Shown: positions 53,341 through 62,037 of the stretch, piece after piece
Layout of the letters: every line of letters starts with the position of its first letter
Numbering within the stretch: the first letter of the stretch is position 1
Assembly: GCA_905215525.1 (NCBI GenBank)
Contig: CAJMQJ010000001.1
Span: 310,001-374,000, forward strand
Direction: 5' to 3'
DNA: 64,000 bases
DNA from: an uncultured bacterium
Lineage (GTDB): Bacteria > Actinomycetota > Coriobacteriia > Coriobacteriales > Coriobacteriaceae
Translations under genes and position numbers: made by a program
Notes under the pieces: model-generated
Told to the model about the DNA's origin: nothing
What the model saw: only the letters and a program-made list of their open reading frames with translations
Databases searched by the model: none

Positions 53341-56300
53341 TTAGCCCATCAGGTCGACGACGTTAAAGTCGGCGTTGCTCTTGGCGATGACGTCTCGGCC
53401 GCCAAAGACGCAGGTCGGCGACTCGGCTGCGATGCGCGTCACATCGGCGCCGAGCGAGCGCAGTTCACCGGGCGTGGCGGCGAGCATCTGGGCGCGGCGC
53501 TTCTCGCGCGCGTTGGGATCGAGGCCGGCCAGGTAAGTCGTGTTGCGGCGCTTGGTGAGCGCGTAGGGCTTCACCGGCGCGTCCATGCCGCTCACGCAGC
53601 TCACGATAAAGCCCTCAAAGGCGGCTTCGTCGGGTTCAAAGCTGCCGAGCCATTCGCCCGCGCGCGCCACGCGCTCAATCGAGGGATCGATTGCCGGGTC
53701 GCGGTAGGTGTAGAACGCCGCCTGGCGCTCGCCGGCCGCGCGGAATCCGCAGCCGTACGCGCCGCCCTTTACGCGGATCTCGTTCCACAGGTAATCGTAG
53801 GAGAGCGCGTTGGCGGCAACCGCCCAGGCGCCCGTCACGTCGATGCCCAGACGGCGCGGGTCGCATGCGCTTGCCGCAAAGCAGATGTCGCTGGGGATGA
53901 CAAAGGCCTCGTGGCGGTCGCGCGGCACCGGCACCACGAGCGCGTCGCGGCCGGCAGCGCCGTCGCCGTCGCCCACGCCAAGCCCCAGGTCGCCCGCGGT
54001 GGCCCAGTACGTGTCAAAGTCCTCGTCGCTGCCGGTAAAGCTCGCCATGCAGCCATCGGCCACAAAGATGCGGCCCGCCAGCTCGGCAAACTTGGCGCGC
54101 AGGCTATCCAAGCGCTCGTCAAAGTGCTCGAGCAGATCACGCAAGAACAGGTAGAAGTCCACGCCCGAGAGCTGTTCGCGCACCACGGCCGAAGGCGAGC
54201 TGTAACTCATCGCGCGACCGAGTGCTGCCGAGTGGCCGTTGTTGATAAAGCCCTGCTCAAGCCCAATGCGAATCTGCGTGAGCACGTCGCGCACGCGATC
54301 GGCGCCGGCATCGAGCAGCAGCGTGCTCGACCACACCTCGCGCGGCAGGTTTGCCAGCGCATCGATCTTCTCGGACAGGGCGCCGGCGCTTACCAGCAGG
54401 TAGGGGCGCACGCCGTCCACGTCGGGCTGCGTCATGACCTCGGTCGTAAAGCTCAAAAAGCCCAGCTTGCCGGCGATGAGATTATCGAGCTCCTCGGCCG
54501 AGTGCTCGCTCGTGGGCAGCTGCTTGAGCAGGCGGCAGAGCAGGGTCACGTAGGGCAGGTCCTCAAACGCGACGCAGCTCAGGTCGAAGTACTGCATGGC
54601 GTAGGCCAGGCGGTTGGTGGGGATGCCGTGGCGCAGACAGGGGATGGGCGCGGTCGTGTCCACGACCAGCGGCGGCTCGGGGCGCGCCTCGCCAATGTCG
54701 GACACGCGCAGGCGCGGCAACGTGGCCTTGGCCTCGGGCGTGTCCTCGGCCTCCTGCGCGGTGCGCAGCGCGGCCGTGCGCTCGACCACATCGGCCAGCT
54801 CGGCATCGGTCATGGCATCGCGCTTGGCTGCCAGCTCGGCGGCCTCGGCACCCTCTGCGCCCTCGGCGGCGTCCACCGGCGCCAGCTCGACCAGAGCCAT
54901 ATGGTCGTTCTGCAGCACCAGCTCGCGCAGCAGGTCCTCAAAGTAGCTGCCGTCCAGCTCGCCACGAAGCTCCTCGTACACTGGGCCGTACTTGAGCGCC
55001 AGCGTCGCGGCGTCGTCATCGTAGAGCCAGGTGCTCAGCGCGTCGCACGCAATGGCCACGCCGTCGGCGATACCGTAGTCGCGCTGGCGCAGGTCGTATT
55101 CGTTGCTGCTGATGATGGCCTCCAGGCGCTCGCGCGGAACGCCGTGCTCGCACAGGTCGCGGCAGGCGTCCTGGAACACGCGGCGCAGCTCGCGCGCCAC
55201 GCCGGGCTGCGCGTTTTGCAGCATGATGAGCTCGTAGGGCTGCAGGCTCTCGGCCGCGGTGTAGCTCACCACGTTGCCGCCCAGGCCGGCGGCCAGAATG
55301 GCCTTCTTAACCGGCGCTTCGTTGGAGCCCAGCAACGCTTCGAACAAGATGTCCGCGGCGATTGTGCGCTTGCGGTCGAGCGCGCTACCCAGCACAAGGC
55401 CCAGGCCCACCAGGGCGTTCTCGGGCGTGGTGGCCATCTCGACGCGCTTATACTCGCAGGTCACAGGCGCCTGCACGTCCAGCGGATTGGGCGCCAGCGT
55501 GGACGGGTCGTCGCCGGCGGCGACGGCAGCGTCCATGCGGCGGCTCGCGGCGCTCGGCTGCGACAGATAGCGCTCGTCCAAAAAGGCCAGCGCGCGGTCC
55601 ACGTCCAGGTCGCCATAGAGCGTGATGTAGGAGTTGGAAGGGTTGTAGTGGCGCGAGTGCGTGTCCAGGAACTGCTCGTAGGTGAGCGCGGGAATTGCGC
55701 GCGGGTCGCCGCCGCTCTCGTGCGCATAGGCAGTGTCGGGATAGAGCGCGGCGTTGACGGCGTCGTCCAGCACGCTCATGGGGTCGGACAGCGCACCCTT
55801 CATCTCGTTGAACACCACGCCGTTATAGCGCAGCGTGCCCTCGCGCAGGCTCGCGGAGCCGCCCTCGCCCTCGCCCTCGACGCTCTCCGGCAGGTCCAGC
55901 TCGTAGTGCCAGCCTTCCTGCTCAAAAATGGTGGGCTTGGTGTAGATCGCCGGGTTGAACACCGCGTCCAAGTACACGTCCATCAGGTTGTACAGATCCT
56001 GCTCGTTGGTGGTGGCAACGGGGTAGATGGTCTTGTCGGGGTAGGTCATGGCGTTGAGGAACGTCTGCATGGAGCTCTTGATCAGGTCGACAAACGGCTC
56101 CTTGACGGGAAACTTGGCCGATCCGCACAGCACCGAGTGCTCAAGAATGTGGAACACGCCGGTGGAATCGGCCGGCGGCGTCTTAAAGCCAATGGCAAAG
56201 GCCTTGTTTTCGTCGTCGCACGCTAGGTGCAGCAGGCGAGCGCCCGAGGCGGTGTGGCGCAGCACGTAAGCGTCTGCGTCGAGCTCGGGCACGGTCTCGC

Positions 56301-56388
56301 GGCGTTCGACGGTAAAGCCGTGGCAGGTGGTTCCGGGCACCAGCAGCGCGGCGGCAGCGGCGCGCGGGTCGGTTGAGGTAGTGGACAT
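53341..56388 (-). CDS. M16C zinc metallopeptidase, PreP/Cym1-like
   Basis: 1015 residues. The inverted zinc motif HILEH is at His80-Glu83-His84, and the second family of insulinase repeats follows (MSVLDDAVNAAL, VKGGAYGCGFR near the C-terminus). The length and FHILEHSVLCGSAKFPVKEP fit the presequence-protease-type M16C family, which degrades peptides in an enclosed chamber. Start at 56388 follows AGGAGA; the frame extends upstream without a start of good context. Acidic Ala/Glu-rich linker at about 505-535. Probably cytoplasmic since no signal peptide is seen. Confidence 0.92.
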   Translation of the reverse strand: MSTTSTDPRAAAAALLVPGTTCHGFTVERRETVPELDADAYVLRHTASGARLLHLACDDENKAFAIGFKTPPADSTGVFHILEHSVLCGSAKFPVKEPFVDLIKSSMQTFLNAMTYPDKTIYPVATTNEQDLYNLMDVYLDAVFNPAIYTKPTIFEQEGWHYELDLPESVEGEGEGGSASLREGTLRYNGVVFNEMKGALSDPMSVLDDAVNAALYPDTAYAHESGGDPRAIPALTYEQFLDTHSRHYNPSNSYITLYGDLDVDRALAFLDERYLSQPSAASRRMDAAVAAGDDPSTLAPNPLDVQAPVTCEYKRVEMATTPENALVGLGLVLGSALDRKRTIAADILFEALLGSNEAPVKKAILAAGLGGNVVSYTAAESLQPYELIMLQNAQPGVARELRRVFQDACRDLCEHGVPRERLEAIISSNEYDLRQRDYGIADGVAIACDALSTWLYDDDAATLALKYGPVYEELRGELDGSYFEDLLRELVLQNDHMALVELAPVDAAEGAEGAEAAELAAKRDAMTDAELADVVERTAALRTAQEAEDTPEAKATLPRLRVSDIGEARPEPPLVVDTTAPIPCLRHGIPTNRLAYAMQYFDLSCVAFEDLPYVTLLCRLLKQLPTSEHSAEELDNLIAGKLGFLSFTTEVMTQPDVDGVRPYLLVSAGALSEKIDALANLPREVWSSTLLLDAGADRVRDVLTQIRIGLEQGFINNGHSAALGRAMSYSSPSAVVREQLSGVDFYLFLRDLLEHFDERLDSLRAKFAELAGRIFVADGCMASFTGSDEDFDTYWATAGDLGLGVGDGDGAAGRDALVVPVPRDRHEAFVIPSDICFAASACDPRRLGIDVTGAWAVAANALSYDYLWNEIRVKGGAYGCGFRAAGERQAAFYTYRDPAIDPSIERVARAGEWLGSFEPDEAAFEGFIVSCVSGMDAPVKPYALTKRRNTTYLAGLDPNAREKRRAQMLAATPGELRSLGADVTRIAAESPTCVFGGRDVIAKSNADFNVVDLMG

Positions 56389-56469
56389 ATGCAGTCTCCT
56401 TTGACGCCCCAACGGGGGCGAATCGAGTCGAATCTCCGAGAGTATACCCATATGGGGCCTTCGACCAAT

Positions 56470-56594
56470 CTGCCGGATGAGCGTGGATTTTCTGGCACAC
56501 GAGCGTGGAAATTCGGACGTCTGCCGCACGAGCGTGGATTTTCGGACGAAATCGGCCGCCAAAAGCCCAAAAACCGTCCAAATATCCACGCTCG
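56470..56594. repeat. Cluster of GAGCGTGGATTTTC repeats
   Basis: Three direct copies at 56479, 56501 (GAGCGTGGAAATTC) and 56530, most followed by GGACG, and one inverted copy at about 56575-56594 (CCGTCC...ATCCACGCTC). The inverted copy can pair with any of the direct ones. Confidence 0.65.
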
Positions 56595-56617
56595 CGCGTC
56601 AAGTACGTATCTCTCAC

Positions 56618-56653
56618 CTCACATTCATCTCTACGACGAGGGATGAATGTGAG
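56618..56653. repeat. Palindrome CTCACATTCATC
   Basis: CTCACATTCATC (56618-56629), 12-nt loop, GATGAATGTGAG (56642-56653), perfect. It adjoins TATCTCTC at 56609-56616, which resembles the GAGAGATA units found at 61771. Confidence 0.55.
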
Positions 56654-56766
56654 ACAGGTATAAGATAAAAATCAATCGGCTTATCGGATGCATATACCGC
56701 CATCAGATTGAAGCTGTATGCGGAAATGGATGGACTCTACACCGCTTACGCAAAATAACCCCTCGT

Positions 56767-56829
56767 TTGCTAAAACATTATAGGAAATGGCGTGGAGTGC
56801 TAAAAAGTTCTAATACAATATAAGTCATT
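56767..56829 (+). promoter_or_regulatory. Promoter region of the second GntR island
   Basis: TGCTAAAA occurs at about 56769 and 56799, and ACAATATAAGTCATT at 56815-56829. A similar ACAATATAGTACG is found at 57676-57688 before the PTS EIIA gene. The shared ACAATATA may be just a -10 box, so a GntR operator is a tentative reading. Confidence 0.4.
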
Positions 56830-56869
56830 TATCTATAGGCTGCTGATTCCTTGTAAAGGTATGGTTGAT

Positions 56870-57574
56870 ATGGTTGAGGCAAATAGCGTTATCCCCCTGT
56901 ACAAACAGATTGTTCGTGCGCTTTCTGATTCAATCGCCAACGGCACGTACCGCCCGGGAGATAAGCTTCCGACCGAGGCGGAGCTTATCGAGCAATTTGG
57001 CGTGAGCCGAATAACGGTTCGCTCCGCAATTAAAGAAATGGAAGATGCTGGGCTTGTTGAGAGGGCCCGCGGCAAGGGCACGTTCGTTTCGTCGGACACG
57101 CAGATGTATGCCGCGGACGACCGTGAGAGCTTTACCCATTCGTGCCAGCTTGCGGGCAAACAGGCGTCTACCAGGGTTCTCGAAATGGGCTGGGACTTCC
57201 CAAGTCTGCGAGACGCGAAGTTCCTGGGCGTAGACGATACCCAAAAGGTATTGCGTAGCCGTCGTCTGCGCCTTGTGGATGGCAAGCCCACGATGCTGGA
57301 AACCAATAGCTATTCCGCTGCGCTTTCTTTTTTGGAGCATGAGTCCCTCGATGATTCGCTGATGGCGGTACTCGATCGCCAGGGGATCAAGATGGGTCCC
57401 AACACGCGTACGCTCGAGGTCTGCTATGCGAGCGAGCTCGAGGCGGCATACCTTAACGTGGAGCTGGACTCTTCGCTGCTTCTGTTTGTCGATAGACGTT
57501 ATGCCCCAAGTGGCGAGCCGCTTTTCATCTCCCGTCAGGTGTACTGCACCGAGCGACTGAAGTTCTATTTGTAA
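56870..57574 (+). CDS. GntR/UTRA transcriptional regulator
   Basis: About 234 residues: VIPLYKQIVRALSDSIANGTY, LPTEAELIEQFGVSRITV, RSAIKEMEDAGLVERA form the winged helix; the UTRA domain covers about 90-230. The ATG at 56870 lies 10 nt after AAAGG; the ATG at 56861 is too close. It heads the second PTS island and probably controls it in response to a phosphorylated substrate. Confidence 0.88.
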   Translation: MVEANSVIPLYKQIVRALSDSIANGTYRPGDKLPTEAELIEQFGVSRITVRSAIKEMEDAGLVERARGKGTFVSSDTQMYAADDRESFTHSCQLAGKQASTRVLEMGWDFPSLRDAKFLGVDDTQKVLRSRRLRLVDGKPTMLETNSYSAALSFLEHESLDDSLMAVLDRQGIKMGPNTRTLEVCYASELEAAYLNVELDSSLLLFVDRRYAPSGEPLFISRQVYCTERLKFYL

Positions 57575-57709
57575 ATTAGCGATAGATTGGTCGATTTACC
57601 GACCAATTGTTACCGTTCGCGGATTTGGAAAATAGACACACCACGTAGGGTAGATTGCTAATATACTTTGTTATGACAATATAGTACGTCCTATTGGTAT
57701 TGGAGAACT

Positions 57710-58129
57710 ATGAATAAGATATTGCTAGCGAGTCATGGTTATCTCGCCCAAGGCATGAAAAGCTCTCTGGAGATTCTGATGGGCACCAACGACCGAATCG
57801 AGTGCCTGTGCGCCTATGTCGATGACGATTCAAGGGACGTCGCGGCGTTGATTGATGCATGGATGGAGACGAGGGACCCTGCCGACTCTTGGTTTGTCGT
57901 GACTGACATCTTTGGCGGCTCTGTAAACAACGAATTCATTCAGAGGCAGACCGACGGATCGTTTACGTTAATCGCTGGAATGAACTTGCCGCTGCTGGTG
58001 GAAATGGTTACACAGATGGACTCCCTGGATGCGGACAAGGCCAAAGCCGCGGTCGAGGGATCGCGTTCGTTTATTCAGCTTTGCGAGGCGGCGGACATGC
58101 TTGCCGGCGCCGAGGAAGAAGAGTTCTAG
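57710..58129 (+). CDS. PTS mannose-family EIIA
   Basis: 139 residues. LASHGYLAQGMKSSLEILMG with phospho-acceptor His9, and FVVTDIFGGSVNNEFIQ, are the mannose-family EIIA landmarks. Separate EIIA and EIIB genes contrast with the fused IIAB of the first island. TATTGGAGAAC precedes the ATG. An ACAATATAGTACG site lies just upstream. Confidence 0.93.
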   Translation: MNKILLASHGYLAQGMKSSLEILMGTNDRIECLCAYVDDDSRDVAALIDAWMETRDPADSWFVVTDIFGGSVNNEFIQRQTDGSFTLIAGMNLPLLVEMVTQMDSLDADKAKAAVEGSRSFIQLCEAADMLAGAEEEEF

Positions 58130-58200
58130 TTAGTTCTGGTTCGAGCCCTAGCTAGGGGCCACACCTGTCATTCCCTTTATCACGTGCGGAGATGATAACG

Positions 58201-58674
58201 ATGATTAAGCTTACGAGAGTTGATTACCGACTGATTCACGGCCAAGTTGCCATGTCCTGGACTCACGCTTTGGATGTAGATTGCATCTTGCTTGCCAGCG
58301 ATGCTGTGGCAAAAGACGACATGAGGAAGGCGGCCTTGAGGCTCGCCCGCCCCAACGGCGTTAAACTCGTCATCAAGGATGTTGACGCTGCTATCGAGGC
58401 GCTCAACAGCGGCGTTACCGACAAGTATTCGCTGTTTATCATCACTGAGACGATTGAAGATGTCTATCGTCTCGCTAAGGGTTGCAAAGACATCAAAGAG
58501 ATCAATCTGGGCGGAACCCGAAAGACCCCTGAGACCACGCTTCATCCGACCCCTGCGATCTTTGCGACCGAGAAAGATGCCGAGCATATCCAAGAGCTCC
58601 TGGGCGATGGCGTGGCCATCGAAATCCGTCAGGTCCCCAATGACGCTAAGGTGTTTGCCAAGGACGTTTTCTAG
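58201..58674 (+). CDS. PTS mannose-family EIIB
   Basis: 157 residues. KLTRVDYRLIHGQVAMSW with phospho-acceptor His13 and EINLGGTRKTPETT are typical. The ATG at 58201 lies 9 nt from GGAG; an ATG at 58192 directly abuts it. It takes phosphate from EIIA and passes it to the sugar. A terminator-like hairpin (58726-58756) follows. Confidence 0.92.
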   Translation: MIKLTRVDYRLIHGQVAMSWTHALDVDCILLASDAVAKDDMRKAALRLARPNGVKLVIKDVDAAIEALNSGVTDKYSLFIITETIEDVYRLAKGCKDIKEINLGGTRKTPETTLHPTPAIFATEKDAEHIQELLGDGVAIEIRQVPNDAKVFAKDVF

Positions 58675-58725
58675 CCGGAAACACGTTGATGCTCGGCATT
58701 TATTGAACCAATGCTCTATGCCTAT

Positions 58726-58756
58726 GCCCGTCGATCATTTGATCGGCGGGCTTTTT
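58726..58756 (+). terminator. Intrinsic terminator after EIIB
   Basis: GCCCGTCGATC (58726-58736) pairs with GATCGGCGGGC (58741-58751), followed by TTTTTA. It separates EIIA-EIIB from SIS-D-EIIC-EIID. Confidence 0.85.
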
Positions 58757-58791
58757 ATTAAAGAAAAATCAAAAAAAATCTGAAATAGTTC

Positions 58792-58826
58792 TTGCATAAT
58801 TAGTTATATAAAGTATTATAACGTCA
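58792..58826 (+). promoter_or_regulatory. Promoter and TATAACG-type operator of SIS-D
   Basis: TTGCAT (58792-58797), 16-nt spacer, TATTAT (58814-58819). The -10 is overlapped by TATTATAACGTC (58814-58825), which shares the TATAACG(A/T)C core with three other promoters in the window. Confidence 0.65.
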
Positions 58827-58869
58827 TGGGATGAATGAAGGGTTCATCCAAGTGAGTTAGGAGTAAGGG

Positions 58870-59904
58870 ATGTTCAATTTCGATGAGCCTCGTTACGAGA
58901 AGGTTGTGAGCGATGCCCTCGCTCTCCGTCCTCAGATTGAGGCTGCCGTGGACGAGGTCTGCGAGCAGGGTTATTCCAACATCTTCTTCATCGGCTGCGG
59001 CGGCACCTGGGCCCACACGCTCCCGATGAAGTATTGGGTCGAGACCACCACGGCCGACGTCGATGTCCACTGCGAGATCGCCGCAGAGTTCCTCGCCTGC
59101 CCGCCCAAGACCTTCAACAAGGATTCTGTCTGCGTCTTCTCCACCCGTACCGGCACCACCCCCGAGATCATTGAGGCTGCCAAGTTCTGCCAGGAGCAGG
59201 GCGCCCGCACGCTGATGTATGTCTCCAACGACAACACCCCGGCCACCGAGTACGCCGATTACAAGTTCTTCAGCTTCGCCGAGGACGACGTTCTGTGCGA
59301 GGCCATCTACACCTACCAGATCACGCTGGTCGCCCGCTTCCTCAAGAACGCCGGCGCCTTCCCCAAGTACAACACCTTCATGGAAGAGTTCGGCAACATC
59401 GCTCCGTACCTCATCAAGGCCAAGGACGCTCAGGACGAGCGCTGCGCCGCCATGGCCGAGGACTTCAAGGACACCGATTACCACATGGTGATTGGCTCCG
59501 GCATGCTCTGGGGTGAGGCCTACGACTACGCCATGTGCATCCTCGAGGAGATGCAGTGGATCAAGACCAAGTCCATCCACGCCGCCGAGTTCTTCCACGG
59601 CACCATCGAGCTGTGCGAGGAAGGCACGAGCCTCATCATGCTCTACGGCGAGGATGACACCCGTAAGCTCATGGACCGCGTGGACAACTTCACTCACATG
59701 CTCGCCGACGAGAAGGGCGTCAACGTCCGCGTGAACAAGTTTGACACCGCCGAGGTCGAGCTGCCGTTCAGCGACCCCGAGTTCCGCAAGATCGTTTCCC
59801 CGATGGTCACCTACACCATCACCGAGCGTCTGAGCTGCCATCTCGAGCACGTCCGTAACCACCCGCTCACCATGCGTCGTTACTATCACCAGATGAACTA
59901 CTAA
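58870..59904 (+). CDS. SIS-domain deglycase-like protein D
   Basis: 344 residues with two SIS domains: FFIGCGGTWAHTLPMKYW, FSTRTGTTPEIIEAAKF, and Glu227/His243 (LEEMQW then AEFFHGTIE) with the 16-residue spacing shared with FraB/FrlB. It is placed between EIIB and EIIC of the second PTS, but with its own promoter and operator. TAGGAGTAAGGG precedes the ATG. Strong C-ending codon use. Predicted to hydrolyse or isomerise a 6-phosphorylated Amadori compound. Confidence 0.88.
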   Translation: MFNFDEPRYEKVVSDALALRPQIEAAVDEVCEQGYSNIFFIGCGGTWAHTLPMKYWVETTTADVDVHCEIAAEFLACPPKTFNKDSVCVFSTRTGTTPEIIEAAKFCQEQGARTLMYVSNDNTPATEYADYKFFSFAEDDVLCEAIYTYQITLVARFLKNAGAFPKYNTFMEEFGNIAPYLIKAKDAQDERCAAMAEDFKDTDYHMVIGSGMLWGEAYDYAMCILEEMQWIKTKSIHAAEFFHGTIELCEEGTSLIMLYGEDDTRKLMDRVDNFTHMLADEKGVNVRVNKFDTAEVELPFSDPEFRKIVSPMVTYTITERLSCHLEHVRNHPLTMRRYYHQMNY

Positions 59905-59985
59905 TCCTCTCAAATTGCTGCGGTTGTCTGCAGGCGAGCTGCGCAGAATGCCTCGCCTGCAGACCTGTTTCTGGGGTTGATCGAA

Positions 59986-60759
59986 ATGGTTGTCCAGTAT
60001 CTTCTAGTTGCACTGGTCGCATTTATTGCGTCCATGGACGAGCAATTATTTGGCATTACGATGCTTGGTCGTCCGCTGTTTACGAGCCTGTTTGTCGGCT
60101 TGATTCTTGGCGATGTCCAGCAGGGCGTTATCGTCGGCGCTGCTTTGGAGTCCATGTTCATGGGCGCCATCATGGTCGGCGCGGCGGTTCCTCCCGAGGT
60201 CTATGCCTCCGGCGTGCTTGGCTGCGCGTTTGCCGTCATTACGGGTACGGGCACGGCAACTGCCGTCGCGCTCGCCCTTCCCGTCTCCGTCTTCCTTCAG
60301 GTGTGGCGCAACTTCTGCTACGCCGTTCCGGGTGCCTTTGCCTGCAAGAAGATTGAGACCGCTCTGGCAAATCGCGATCTTGCCAAGGCGAATCTGTACC
60401 ATCTGACCATCGTGCCGCTGTCGATTGGCATTCCGTCTGCACTGCTGGTGTTTGGCTCGCTGTTCTTTGGTGCCGACCTTATCAACAATGCGCTCAGCGC
60501 GATTCCGCAGTTTGTGATGGACGGCCTCAACGTTGCGTCCGGCGTCATGGTCTGCATCGGCTTCGCTCTTCTTATCAGGACCATGGGCGATAACAAGCTC
60601 CTTCCCTGGCTGTTCCTGGGCTTCATTATGGTCATCTACCTCAAGATGGACGTGGTCGGCGTCGCCGCAGCTGCCATTTGCGTCGCGCTGCTCCTGGCCT
60701 TCCGCGAGGGCTCGTCCGGTCCGCAGACGGTTGCTGCAGATGAAGAGGAGGACTTCTAA
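59986..60759 (+). CDS. PTS mannose-family EIIC permease
   Basis: 257 residues, mostly hydrophobic. MLGRPLFTSLFVGLILGD, GAALESMFMGAIMVGAAVPPE and the acidic end DEEEDF match EIIC. The ATG at 59986 has only a weak GGGG site upstream; a TTG at 59977 is the alternative. Its stop overlaps the EIID start by 1 nt (TAATG). Confidence 0.92.
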   Translation: MVVQYLLVALVAFIASMDEQLFGITMLGRPLFTSLFVGLILGDVQQGVIVGAALESMFMGAIMVGAAVPPEVYASGVLGCAFAVITGTGTATAVALALPVSVFLQVWRNFCYAVPGAFACKKIETALANRDLAKANLYHLTIVPLSIGIPSALLVFGSLFFGADLINNALSAIPQFVMDGLNVASGVMVCIGFALLIRTMGDNKLLPWLFLGFIMVIYLKMDVVGVAAAAICVALLLAFREGSSGPQTVAADEEEDF

Positions 60760-61607
60760 TGGCTATCCAGAACACCGACCTCAAAGAGGCCAAGAAGGAC
60801 GCGATTATGACTCCCGATATGTATCGGAGCATGTTCCTTCGCCAGTTTACGAGCCAGTGCTCGCAGTCGTACGACAAGATGATGGCAATGGGCTTCATGT
60901 ACACCATTCAGAAGCCCCTGCGAAAGATCTATCCCAACGACGACGATTACTATGCGGCGCTCGATCGCCATACCGAGTTCTTTAACATCACGCCTCATGT
61001 GCTTCCGTTTGTAGCCGGCCTAACGGTTTCGATGGAAGAGCAGGCGGCTGCCGATAAGAACTTCGACACGTCCTCGATTAACGCCATGAAGGTCGGCCTT
61101 ATGGGACCGCTTTCCGGCATCGGCGATTCGTTCTACTGGGGTACGTTCCGCGTGGTTGCCGCCGGCATTGGTATTGGCATCGCTTCGACGGGCAACCCGC
61201 TCGGCCCCATCGTGTACGCGCTTATCTACTCCGTGATTAACTTTGCAACGCGTATCGTCGCCGCCCATCTGGGTTACGACTTGGGAACCAAGTTTTTGCA
61301 GCAGTCCGAAGAGAGCAACCTTATGTCTCGCATGACGCATGCTGCCGGTGTTCTCGGAATGACCGTTATCGGCGCCATGATTGCGGCACAGGTCTCGCTG
61401 TCCACGGCTTTGACCTTTGACGTGGGTGGTTCGGAGATTGTCCTGCAGGATCTGTTCGATTCGATCTTCCCCGGTCTGCTGCCCTTGCTGGCAACGTTCG
61501 CTTGCGTTGCCCTCTATAAAAAGGGCGTCAAGACCATTTGGATCATCTTGGGCATCTTCGCAATCTGCATCATCGGAACGGGCTTGGGAGTGTTCGCGGC
61601 GGCGTAA
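60759..61607 (+). CDS. PTS mannose-family EIID
   Basis: 282 residues. MYRSMFLRQFTSQCSQSYDK, MGFMYTIQKPLRKIYP, MGPLSGIGDSFYWGTFR and hydrophobic C-terminal segments identify EIID. Overlaps EIIC by 1 nt, so the pair is translationally coupled. The terminator at 61653 ends the operon. Confidence 0.93.
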   Translation: MAIQNTDLKEAKKDAIMTPDMYRSMFLRQFTSQCSQSYDKMMAMGFMYTIQKPLRKIYPNDDDYYAALDRHTEFFNITPHVLPFVAGLTVSMEEQAAADKNFDTSSINAMKVGLMGPLSGIGDSFYWGTFRVVAAGIGIGIASTGNPLGPIVYALIYSVINFATRIVAAHLGYDLGTKFLQQSEESNLMSRMTHAAGVLGMTVIGAMIAAQVSLSTALTFDVGGSEIVLQDLFDSIFPGLLPLLATFACVALYKKGVKTIWIILGIFAICIIGTGLGVFAAA

Positions 61608-61652
61608 TGTTGACTGCTATGCTCGCGCGTTGGATAACTAACTGACCGTTTG

Positions 61653-61690
61653 AAAACGGGGCTCGGCGTAAGGCCGGCCCCGTTTTTTAT
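61653..61690 (+). terminator. Intrinsic terminator of the second PTS operon
   Basis: AACGGGGCTCGGC pairs with GGCCGGCCCCGTT around GTAA, followed by TTTTTATTT. Confidence 0.88.
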
Positions 61691-61770
61691 TTGAGGGATT
61701 TTCCGACCGTCCAAAAAATCACACTCGTCCATCACTCACGCATCTCTCATCTCTCATTCGTCACTAACAC

Positions 61771-61980
61771 GAGAGATAGCTGAAAGACGAGAGATAAATA
61801 TGAGAGATAACTGAGCAGCAAGGAGACAAGCAATCATGGTATTGTCTCAATACTGATTGTTCTACCAGCAAAAACATGTTTAAATGAAACAGATGACAGA
61901 CATCTTTTCTTTCATCTCTCACTTATCTCTAATATGAGAGATAGCAGAAAGATGAGAGATAATTACGAGAGATAACTGAG
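61771..61980 (+). promoter_or_regulatory. Iterated GAGAGATA array upstream of the AlbA/HATPase gene
   Basis: Two near-identical 45-bp blocks at 61771-61815 and 61936-61980 (about five differences). Each holds three GAGAGATA units, starting at 61771, 61789, 61802 and at 61936, 61954, 61967: the 18- and 13-bp spacings are the same in both. ATCTCTC-type inverse units precede each block (61742-61756, 61912-61929). This looks like a multi-site operator for the regulator encoded at 62038. Confidence 0.65.
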
Positions 61981-62037
61981 AGACGAAGGAAATCTATTCG
62001 TGGCATTCTCCGCCGGGCCGAGCGAAAGGACATGCAG

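Noticed and set aside
53911..56226. Long plus-strand open frame (771 codons) opposite the M16C peptidase
   Set aside because: The minus-strand gene has full family motifs and a ribosome site; the opposite frame is Ala/Val/Gln-rich and reflects codon bias in GC-rich DNA.
61771..61980. Possible CRISPR-like array
   Set aside because: Units are 8 bp, spacings are 13-18 bp and the same in both blocks, spacers are not unique, and there are no cas genes.
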